64,000 bases of DNA from Acinetobacter sp. NIPH 298 (lineage in GTDB: Bacteria; Pseudomonadota; Gammaproteobacteria; Pseudomonadales; Moraxellaceae): assembly GCF_000369505.1 (NCBI RefSeq), contig NZ_KB850055.1, forward strand, positions 2,041,513 through 2,105,512, written 5' to 3'. Each line of letters starts with the position of its first letter. Position 1 is the stretch's first letter. This document shows, piece after piece, positions 55,982 through 64,000 of the stretch. Below the pieces are notes generated by a model. The model saw nothing but the letters and a program-made list of their open reading frames with translations, was not told the DNA's origin and made no database searches. The translations under genes were made by a program, and so were the position numbers.

Positions 55982-56160
55982 ATAAGCCTTCGGCTCGACC
56001 TGAGAAGCGTTTAAAGCTTCGCAAGTGTTTCGGGAAAAGTAGGCAAAACCATTTGTCATCCACAAAACCTGTTCACCTTCATCATATTTTTAATTTAATC
56101 GCAGAAATCACATTTTATTGATACCGCGCAGGTTGTGGATGACGTTTCCGCGTATCAAGT
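55982..56160. repeat. structured repeat-rich gap between bioA and bioH
   Basis: The 342-bp gap 55910-56251 holds no gene that I can support. It contains a hairpin GAAGC-GTTTAAA-GCTTC followed by GCAAG (56004-56025). A long inverted repeat has arms GTCATCCACAAAACCTG (56055-56071) and CAGGTTGTGGATGAC (56129-56143), the second arm lacking two bases. Another imperfect one, TTGATACCGCG and CGCGTATCAA, lies at 56119-56129 and about 56150-56159. The arrangement looks like a decayed mobile miniature element or dispersed repeat. A role in bioA regulation is the alternative. Confidence 0.45.
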
Positions 56161-56251
56161 TTCTGGTTAAATATTTAGAGCTAAACTTATTAATATATTA
56201 AACCTGTCAAAATCTAAAATACATTGCGAGAAATTTCATTTCTCAACAAGA

Positions 56252-56974
56252 TTAACCCGCCTGTTTAAGAAAATCCTCAATTATTTGCACAGTTTCATTC
56301 ACCATAAAACATGGGAAACCATGTGATGCACCACCAACCGAAACAATAGATTGATTCTTTGCAGCCAAATTACGAATATTTTGCACAACTTGGTAAGGAA
56401 CTAAAGCATCATGCTCTGCAAACACGTGCAACTGAGCACCTTGATAATTTTTATAGATATTGACCAGATTTAACTGCTCCAATAATTGTAACCCATGCTT
56501 AAGTAATGCAATCGGTTGTGGCTGAATCAATTTTTGCATTGCCAAAAAATCTTTTTTCGCAGAACTTGCACCTTGACACACCAGTAGTCCGAACCGTTTT
56601 AAGGTGGTAATCGCATCTTGCTCAAATGACTGCTTAAACTGCATAAAAGTCTCGACGGGCATCGCCGTCATCCAATTTTCTTGGGCGACAAAACACGGAT
56701 TTGAAGCTAGCGTAATTAAAACCTTTTGCTCTGTATATTGCTGCTGGATCAAATTGACCAATAATGTTGCAAGTTCACCGCCTAAAGACCATCCCACAAT
56801 CACATCATATTTTCGTGCAAGTTCAACATGCTGTTCTAAAACATCGTCATCAAAAGCATTAAAAATATTGATTCGCTCAACCTCATATCCTTGTTGCGCT
56901 AAAGCATCATGTAAAGGTTTTAATAATTCAACGCCACCGCCCCATCCTGTGATGAGTAAAATCTTGTGCTTCAC
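56252..56974 (-). CDS. bioH: pimeloyl-ACP methyl ester carboxylesterase, BioH-like
   Basis: Alpha/beta hydrolase of 240 aa. The oxyanion motif LLITGWGGG, the nucleophile Ser63 in VGWSLGGELAT, the BioH-like TLASNPCFVAQENWMTAM, the acid in FAEHDALVP and the His in GGASHGFPCFM are all in place. The ASNPCF.A...W segment resembles E. coli BioH (ASSPCF.A...W), and the gene lies beside the bio operon, which supports demethylation of pimeloyl-ACP methyl ester. The start is uncertain: GTG 56974 preferred, TTG 56986 possible. Confidence 0.85.
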   Translation of the reverse strand: MKHKILLITGWGGGVELLKPLHDALAQQGYEVERINIFNAFDDDVLEQHVELARKYDVIVGWSLGGELATLLVNLIQQQYTEQKVLITLASNPCFVAQENWMTAMPVETFMQFKQSFEQDAITTLKRFGLLVCQGASSAKKDFLAMQKLIQPQPIALLKHGLQLLEQLNLVNIYKNYQGAQLHVFAEHDALVPYQVVQNIRNLAAKNQSIVSVGGASHGFPCFMVNETVQIIEDFLKQAG

Positions 56975-57020
56975 CTTATGACCCAATTATGCAAACTTTC
57001 AAAATTATAACCTGTTTTTT

Positions 57021-57344
57021 CTAATCATTATTTTCCAAATCAACCAATAATGTCGCAGGAATGACACGTTGCCAATTTTGTTTAAACTGTTTATGAACTT
57101 TATCAATTTCTAAAGGGCTGTTGCGTGAAACTTGTTGAGCATGTGCAATATCATTTGCACGCATATAAGCAAGTAGATAATTATTTCCATCAAGTTCAAG
57201 ATGGAACCAAGATTCTATTTTCACACCTTCGGCTTGGAGTGTTTGAATGGCTTCATCTTTTCGTTGTTCAATTTCTATTTTCCAAGCATCGACATTTGCT
57301 AGCGTGTCTTGCTTTAATTTAATTAACACTGCACCGACATCCAC
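57021..57344 (-). CDS. small DUF6176-like protein
   Basis: A 107-aa product starting with GTG 57344, preceded by AAGGA at a good distance. Text such as IEIEQRKDEAIQTLQAEGVKIESWFHLELDGNNYLLAYMRA matches a small alpha/beta family (DUF6176-like) of unknown function, probably a ferredoxin-like fold dimer. No catalytic motif is evident. It lies 34 bases upstream of bioH in the same direction and may share its transcript. The DUF assignment is from memory and moderate. Confidence 0.7.
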   Translation of the reverse strand: MDVGAVLIKLKQDTLANVDAWKIEIEQRKDEAIQTLQAEGVKIESWFHLELDGNNYLLAYMRANDIAHAQQVSRNSPLEIDKVHKQFKQNWQRVIPATLLVDLENND

Positions 57345-57479
57345 TCTATTTTCCTTTTAGTTATACTTCATTTAAATTCAACTATATAAAACAATCAAAA
57401 GCCCTGTAAAGAATTTACTCGCACATCAAATTTTTAAATTTGCTAAAGTAAGCGTCTACCACACTTTGAGATCAAGATA

Positions 57480-58052
57480 ATGGCTACGATAAAATCCAAA
57501 GTTCTTATTCTATGTAGTTCTCTTATTTTACTTAGCGCACCAAATTTAAGTAGCGCACAAAACACCTTATTTTCTAAGCAAAATACCGCCCAAAAAGAAT
57601 GGGTCGGACAATCTGCGCCTGATTTCAAATTACAAGATCAAAATGGCAAATGGCATACCTTAAGCCAATATAAAGGCAAATGGGTGGTACTCTATTTCTA
57701 CCCTAAAGATAACACCGCAGGCTGTACTGAAGAAGCCAACCAATTTAAATCACTCTATCCACAATTTTTAAAGTCGAATGCGGTTGTATTGGGCGTGAGT
57801 TTAGATGACGTTGCTTCGCATCAAAAGTTCTCTGAAAAGTTAGGCTTACCCTTCCCAATTTTGGCTGATGAAAAAGGCACGCTCGCCAGTAAATTTGGCA
57901 TCGTCAGAAATTTAGGCATAACCAAAATCGCGAAACGAGAAAGTTTTCTCATCGATCCACAAGGCGCAATTCTGTATCACTATACCAGTGTGAATACACA
58001 GACCCATGCGGATCAAGTATTGAAAGATTTAAACACTGCTCAAAAGAAATAA
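57480..58052 (+). CDS. exported peroxiredoxin, BCP/PrxQ type, one-Cys
   Basis: Reduces peroxides with a reactive Cys. The 190-aa product has a signal peptide (KVLILCSSLILLSAPNLSSA, cleavage near SSA-QN), the AhpC/TSA fold with WVVLYFYPKDNTAGCTEE, and the peroxidatic Cys82. In BCP/PrxQ proteins a resolving Cys usually lies five residues later; here that position is Asn (CTEEAN), so this is probably a one-Cys form needing an external thiol. It is monocistronic with a shared terminator downstream. Confidence 0.9.
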   Translation: MATIKSKVLILCSSLILLSAPNLSSAQNTLFSKQNTAQKEWVGQSAPDFKLQDQNGKWHTLSQYKGKWVVLYFYPKDNTAGCTEEANQFKSLYPQFLKSNAVVLGVSLDDVASHQKFSEKLGLPFPILADEKGTLASKFGIVRNLGITKIAKRESFLIDPQGAILYHYTSVNTQTHADQVLKDLNTAQKK

Positions 58053-58057
58053 ATTAC

Positions 58058-58088
58058 AAAAAACTCAGCGATTAAGCTGAGTTTTTTG
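58058..58088. terminator. bidirectional terminator between peroxiredoxin and ferritin genes
   Basis: Stem AACTCAGC/GCTGAGTT (58062-58069 and 58076-58083) flanked by an A-run left and a T-run right. Confidence 0.87.
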
Positions 58089-58099
58089 ATTTATAAATC

Positions 58100-58564
58100 T
58101 TACATTTGCGATTGAATATAGTTCTGCAAACCAATCAATTCAATTAAACGTAATTGCTTTTCTAACCAATAGGTATGATCTTCTTCAGTATCAGAAAGCT
58201 GTTGGCGCAACATATCACGGCTAATATAATCGCCTTTTTCTTCACATAGCTTAATACCAACCGCAAGTTTCTCACGAACATGATATTCAAGCGCTAAATC
58301 TGCTTTTAAACAGCTCACAACATCTGTACCCACATTGATGTCTTCGCGGTTCATATTCGGTTTTGCTTCCAAAAACAAAACTCGACGAATGATTGCATCA
58401 GCATGAGAAGCTTCTTCCTGCATTTCATGATCAATGCGTTCATAAATCTTACTCAAACCCCAATCTTCATACATTCTTGAATGAATTAAATATTGATCAC
58501 GAGCAGCCAATTCACCGCCAATGAGCATATTTAAATAGTCGATGACTTCTGGATTGCCACGCAT
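58100..58564 (-). CDS. bacterioferritin-family iron storage protein without the heme-ligand Met
   Basis: Stores iron as a ferritin cage. The 154-aa product has the family four-helix bundle: [44 protein letters not shown] and the C-terminal [14 protein letters not shown]. The diiron Glu and His residues are present. The position matching E. coli Bfr Met52, the heme ligand, is Ala52 (EEASHAD). This agrees with Pseudomonas aeruginosa FtnA, formerly BfrA, which lacks heme. ATG 58564 has AGGAG upstream; a frame opening at 58588 is not needed. Confidence 0.92.
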   Translation of the reverse strand: MRGNPEVIDYLNMLIGGELAARDQYLIHSRMYEDWGLSKIYERIDHEMQEEASHADAIIRRVLFLEAKPNMNREDINVGTDVVSCLKADLALEYHVREKLAVGIKLCEEKGDYISRDMLRQQLSDTEEDHTYWLEKQLRLIELIGLQNYIQSQM

Positions 58565-58590
58565 AATACTTACTCCTTTCGAATACATTT

Positions 58591-58619
58591 ATTATGAGCA
58601 ACTTAACCTATAATTGCAA
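58591..58619 (-). promoter_or_regulatory. promoter of the ferritin gene
   Basis: Read leftward: -35 TTGCAA (58619-58614), a 17-base spacer, and -10 CATAAT (58596-58591), about 27 bases before the start codon. The spacing is ideal for a sigma-70 promoter. Confidence 0.6.
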
Positions 58620-58917
58620 AAAAAAATTGTGTGTAAGTTTATGATTTTTATAAAATTAAAATGAGAAACATACGCATTTACAGTTCTAATTAACCCAATT
58701 TATTGAAATAAAATAAGCCTTTGCAGTGGATAAACCCTTTTGTATCACCATGATTTCACTCAAAACGCTATATTTTGTTTTTTGTAACGATTGGCAATGC
58801 TTCTTATTCAATTCATGATTTGTTCAAAATAGCTAAAAAAAATCATTCAATAGTTGTATGTTCACATAAAACTGGTTAAATAGAATCATTTACAAAAACA
58901 CGATGTGGATATACAAA
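58620..58917. other. AT-rich intergenic gap without genes
   Basis: Between the ferritin promoter and the reductase gene I see no gene, hairpin terminator or repeat; only AT-rich sequence likely to hold the reductase promoter. Confidence 0.5.
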
Positions 58918-59973
58918 ATGGATAAAAGTAAACCAATCTTAGTCACTGGGGCGACAGGTTATATTGCGGGTTGGATTATTGAGCGTCTCCTAAATCAAGG
59001 ATATACCGTTCATGCAACCGTTCGAGACCCGTCAAAGAAGAATAAAATTCAACATCTTTATGATCTCGCTGAGCAGTCATCTGGGCAAATCCACTTTTTT
59101 AAAGCAGACCTGCTCGAATCAGGTGCATTTGATGAATCAATGAAAGGTTGTGAAGTGGTCATTCATACTGCCTCCCCTTTTGTTGTCACCAACTACAAAG
59201 ATGCGGTCAAAGATATTATTGAACCTGCCGTGATTGGAACAGAAAACGTATTGGACAGCGTAAACCGTACTGAATCGGTAAAACGTGTGGTTCTCACCTC
59301 AAGCATTGCATCAACCTATGGCGATGCTGTCGAAATTCTAAATACATCAAATAATGAGTTCGATGAAAGTCACTGGAACAATACCAGTAATGAAAAACAC
59401 CAACCTTACCCTTATTCAAAAGTCGCAGCAGAACGTAAAGCTTGGGAAATGGCTGAACAGCAAAGTCGTTGGGATTTGGTCTGTATTAATCCTGCGCTGG
59501 TCATGGGCCCTTCATTAACAGCAAACACTCAATCAGGCAGTGTCGAAGTCTTACAACAATTTGCCAATGGTATGACCTTGCTCGGTGTGCCACCGATGTG
59601 GAATGGAATCGTTGATGTTCGTGATGTCGCAGATGCGCACATTCAAGCTGCGACCAATGCCAATGCAAAAGGACGTTATATTATTAGCGGCGGTACTTTA
59701 AGTTTATTGGAAATGGGGAAAATCTTACGTCAGAGTTTTGGCAATAAATTTCCATTCCCGCGAAATCAATTGCCTAAAACAGCGTTTAAATTATTTGGAC
59801 CATTGGCTGGGTTTTCCAGATCATTTGTTGAACTGAATATGGGTTATCCGATTTATTTTAATGCGCAAAAGAGCCAACAAGAACTTGGGATTCAATACCG
59901 AGACATCGAATCAAGTGTTGTTGAACACTTTCAACAACTACTAGATGATGGTGTAGTGCGAAGATATATTTAA
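58918..59973 (+). CDS. NAD(P)-dependent epimerase/reductase, dihydroflavonol-reductase-like
   Basis: Short-chain dehydrogenase of the extended class, 351 aa. The Rossmann motif GATGYIAGWIIERLL begins near residue 11, followed by VRDPSKK (probable NADPH-preferring Arg), the catalytic Ser in VVLTSSIAS, and YPYSKVAAE with Tyr and Lys. This combination is typical of dihydroflavonol/aldehyde-reductase-like enzymes in bacteria. The substrate is unknown. ATG 58918 is preferred; an ATG at 58903 would add five residues. A terminator separates it from ligA. Confidence 0.87.
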   Translation: MDKSKPILVTGATGYIAGWIIERLLNQGYTVHATVRDPSKKNKIQHLYDLAEQSSGQIHFFKADLLESGAFDESMKGCEVVIHTASPFVVTNYKDAVKDIIEPAVIGTENVLDSVNRTESVKRVVLTSSIASTYGDAVEILNTSNNEFDESHWNNTSNEKHQPYPYSKVAAERKAWEMAEQQSRWDLVCINPALVMGPSLTANTQSGSVEVLQQFANGMTLLGVPPMWNGIVDVRDVADAHIQAATNANAKGRYIISGGTLSLLEMGKILRQSFGNKFPFPRNQLPKTAFKLFGPLAGFSRSFVELNMGYPIYFNAQKSQQELGIQYRDIESSVVEHFQQLLDDGVVRRYI

Positions 59974-59981
59974 GATAATGC

Positions 59982-60015
59982 TGTAGGCAGCAATGGTAAT
60001 CGCTGCCTACAATTT

Positions 60016-60016
<1 letters not shown>
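59982..60016 (+). terminator. terminator after the reductase gene
   Basis: Ten-bp stem TGTAGGCAGC/GCTGCCTACA (59982-59991 and 60002-60011) with a 10-base loop, followed by ATTTTT. It just reaches the end of ligA on the other strand. Confidence 0.85.
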
Positions 60017-62046
<2,030 letters not shown>

Positions 62047-62058
62047 TCACCATATAAA

Positions 62059-62077
62059 AGGGCGGAAAAACCGCCCT
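62059..62077 (-). terminator. hairpin between zipA and ligA
   Basis: Stem AGGGCGG/CCGCCCT with a 5-base loop; leftward it is followed by TTTTATATGG, a weak T-run. It may partly terminate zipA, but read-through to ligA is likely. Confidence 0.55.
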
Positions 62078-62113
62078 ATAAAACATTTCACTGAATTTAT
62101 TATAAAAGATTAA

Positions 62114-63127
62114 TCATGTTGCTGCTTGATTTGGACGATAATCAATCACATGATGACGCCAATGTTCTTTCAACTGTGGCGTAAACTCCAGATTATTTTC
62201 GTCATAGACTTTGCCATCCACTTCACGCGCAATTAAGCCCGCAATACTGGTCATCATGTCATAACCAGTGACTGCCTTGCTATTTGGCAATGCCAAGAAA
62301 AATGCCAAACCTTGCACTTGTTCAGTCGACAAGGTTTCCAAATCAAAACCAGCAGGTCCATGATCTGTGATACGTAATACGGAGAACATCAATGCACTTG
62401 GTTCATCGGTATTTTCATAACGATGGAAACATGACATCTCACCAAAACGTAGACCATATTTAAGTAAAACTTTTAATGCCTTATCACCAGATAATGCACG
62501 GCGTGGGTTTGGATAGACATTAAGGGCGATAATCTGTTCAGCCGTTGCTAATGCGCTTTCATCATCATAACGTTGCTGCTCATGCAGATGTACGTCCAAA
62601 ATATTACTCTCGCCTTCGAAGTCAGCGATTTCTACGGTCTCAATATTTGGATTTAAGCTCAGTTCTGATTCAGGCTTGGTTTCCCCATCATTTTCCATCG
62701 CCTCGGTTTCTGCTGATGCGACCGGTTCTACTTCTACAATTTTTTCCAATTGCGGCTCAGGTGTTTCAGTCTCACGGATGGGATCAATATCAACTTGTAC
62801 TACAGGCTCAACCGTTTCTATATCAGCAACTACCGTGGTTTTTTCTTCAACTTCAACCAATTCCACAGGTTTCACAACTTGCGATTCAAGTTCAGTCGAT
62901 TCAATCTTTAAACTCGGTTCAACACGTTCTGCCTCGATCTTCACCTGATCGTGTTGTAATTGATCACGCACATGACGAGGAATGACAGGCTGATTACTTT
63001 CAGGGTTAATATGCAACTCAGTTTCTAATGAAGGCTCAACTGGTTTTGGTTTTCTTAAAATCATGGTTAAGCCAACGAGCATAATCACAACGGCGATAAC
63101 AATGCCTATTATTGTATTCATTTCCAT
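62114..63127 (-). CDS. zipA: cell division protein ZipA
   Basis: Tethers FtsZ to the inner membrane. The 337-aa product has the N-terminal membrane anchor (TIIGIVIAVVIMLVGLTMIL), a long acidic Glu/Val/Pro-rich linker (about 30-190) in place of the Pro/Gln-rich linker of E. coli, and the C-terminal FtsZ-binding domain (IIALNVYPNPRRALSG, FDLETLSTEQVQGLAFFLALPNS). ATG 63127 is chosen because GGAG lies 7 bases upstream and it begins one base after the smc stop; an ATG two codons later is possible. The smc-zipA-ligA order supports the call. Confidence 0.93.
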   Translation of the reverse strand: MEMNTIIGIVIAVVIMLVGLTMILRKPKPVEPSLETELHINPESNQPVIPRHVRDQLQHDQVKIEAERVEPSLKIESTELESQVVKPVELVEVEEKTTVVADIETVEPVVQVDIDPIRETETPEPQLEKIVEVEPVASAETEAMENDGETKPESELSLNPNIETVEIADFEGESNILDVHLHEQQRYDDESALATAEQIIALNVYPNPRRALSGDKALKVLLKYGLRFGEMSCFHRYENTDEPSALMFSVLRITDHGPAGFDLETLSTEQVQGLAFFLALPNSKAVTGYDMMTSIAGLIAREVDGKVYDENNLEFTPQLKEHWRHHVIDYRPNQAAT

Positions 63128-63128
63128 A

Positions 63129-64000
63129 CTAAGACTCCGCAACTAACCCGTATTCTTTTGCCTGTTCTAAATCAACAGTCACTAATTTTGATGTACCTGG
63201 CTCAGGCATGGTCACTCCTAACAAATCTGTTGCCATTGTCATTGCCAATTTATTATGTGTAATGTAAATGAATTGCACCTGTTCAGAAAGCTCTTTTACC
63301 AAATTACAATAACGTTGCACGTTCGCATCGTCCAGTGGCGCATCAACTTCATCCAATACGCAAAACGGCGCAGGATTCAATCTAAAAATCGCAAATACCA
63401 ATGCCATTGCCGTTAAGGTCTTTTCGCCGCCAGAAAGTAGCGCCAAAGAACTGTTACGCTTGCCCAGTGGGCGCGCCATCAATTTCACACCTGACTGCCA
63501 ATCATCTTCAAGACTTAAAGTTGCTTCACCACCGCCAAATACCTTCGGAAATAACAACTGCAACTCTTGATTGACCTGATCAAAGGTAGTCATAAACAAC
63601 TTACGTGTTTCCTGATCAATACTTTTCATCGCATCTTTCAGTTGAGTTACGGTATTTTGTAAATCTTGCATTTGATGGCTCAGCTCATCAAAACGCTGTG
63701 AAACTTCTTCATATTCTTGCGATGCAGCCAAGTTGACTGCCCCAATTTTTTCAAATTGTTGCTGGGCTTTTTCGAGTTTCTGCTGATGGTCTTTGATTTC
63801 AATCAACACATCGGACAATGGTTCAGAATTGAGCGCTTTAAGCTGTTCTAAATAATGCTCGCGATCTGATTTAGCAGCCTGCCAAGCCAAACGTTTCTGT
63901 TCGAGTTGCTCACGCACCTGTTCATCTTTTTGCTGTGCCAAATGACGTTGTTCAGTAAGCTGTTGTTGTTTTTCTTGCACTTGATTCAATTCAAGCTGCC
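63129..64000 (-). CDS. smc: chromosome partition protein SMC, C-terminal part (cut by window edge)
   Basis: The frame is open to the right edge, so only the last 290 or so residues are seen. They include the end of the coiled coil (Gln/Glu-rich QKQQLTEQRHLAQQKDEQ...), the ABC signature ALLSGGEKTLTAMALVFAIF, Walker B PFCVLDEVDAPLDDANVQRY and the D-loop/switch His in IYITHNKLAMTMA. This is the C-terminal head half of SMC, which partners ScpAB (33542-34932) in chromosome condensation. zipA begins one base after its stop. Confidence 0.95.
   Translation of the reverse strand, partial: QLELNQVQEKQQQLTEQRHLAQQKDEQVREQLEQKRLAWQAAKSDREHYLEQLKALNSEPLSDVLIEIKDHQQKLEKAQQQFEKIGAVNLAASQEYEEVSQRFDELSHQMQDLQNTVTQLKDAMKSIDQETRKLFMTTFDQVNQELQLLFPKVFGGGEATLSLEDDWQSGVKLMARPLGKRNSSLALLSGGEKTLTAMALVFAIFRLNPAPFCVLDEVDAPLDDANVQRYCNLVKELSEQVQFIYITHNKLAMTMATDLLGVTMPEPGTSKLVTVDLEQAKEYGLVAES

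Noticed and set aside
62676..62948. Rightward Ser/Thr-rich open frame of 90 codons
   Set aside because: It is the antisense of the acidic Glu/Val-rich ZipA linker and has no start signal.

Overview
The window reads as a chromosome segment of an Acinetobacter-type gammaproteobacterium (Moraxellaceae). This rests on low GC by eye, Acinetobacter-like protein sequences throughout, and familiar local orders: divergent rluD/bamD, a TPR gene-lolB-ispE-tRNA-Gln cluster before prs, a fab cluster without plsX or fabH, and ligA-zipA-smc. I cannot fix the species. I see no insertion sequence, prophage, integron or CRISPR array. Most of the window is housekeeping DNA with short intergenic gaps and many intrinsic terminators, often bidirectional between convergent genes.

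Positions 1-24,900: a truncated small membrane gene; nadE overlapping an uncharacterised gene; two near-identical tRNA-Met units; RNase P RNA; a ferredoxin with coaD; smpB; a flavodoxin-type reductase; pgeF-rluD divergent from bamD; dnaG convergent with hemA; a TPR protein, lolB and ispE running into three tRNA-Gln genes; prs, rplY, pth, panD; a cyclic-nucleotide-domain patatin phospholipase; an unknown 73-aa/393-aa gene pair; an FMN riboswitch with ribB; a HAD phosphatase; and a ThiD-family kinase.

Positions 24,900-35,970: a TonB-dependent siderophore receptor with a Fur-box-like site, a BON-LysM protein, the rpmF/fabD/fabG/acpP fatty-acid region with yceD, an EpmC-like EF-P hydroxylase, a YciO-family protein, a GNAT acetyltransferase, and scpA-scpB-rluB.

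Positions 35,970-51,450 form the most interesting block. A leftward operon encodes two paralogous 603-aa substrate-binding proteins, an M3 metallopeptidase with a signal peptide, two permeases and a double ATPase. Divergent from it, a rightward operon encodes a large TonB-dependent receptor with its own TonB, ExbB and two ExbD proteins. Read together they look like a complete peptide uptake and processing line: outer-membrane import with private energisation, periplasmic cleavage, two binding proteins, then inner-membrane transport. The component families are known; the assembled system and its substrate are inference.

Positions 51,450-64,000: a leftward biotin operon bioA-bioF-bioC-(unknown membrane gene)-bioD with bioH nearby; a small DUF6176-like protein; an exported one-Cys peroxiredoxin; a ferritin of the bacterioferritin family lacking the usual heme-ligand Met; an NAD(P)-dependent reductase; then ligA, zipA and the 3' part of smc, cut by the window edge. 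A small family of intergenic hairpins sharing a GCAAG-containing tail occurs upstream of dnaG, prs and bioA.
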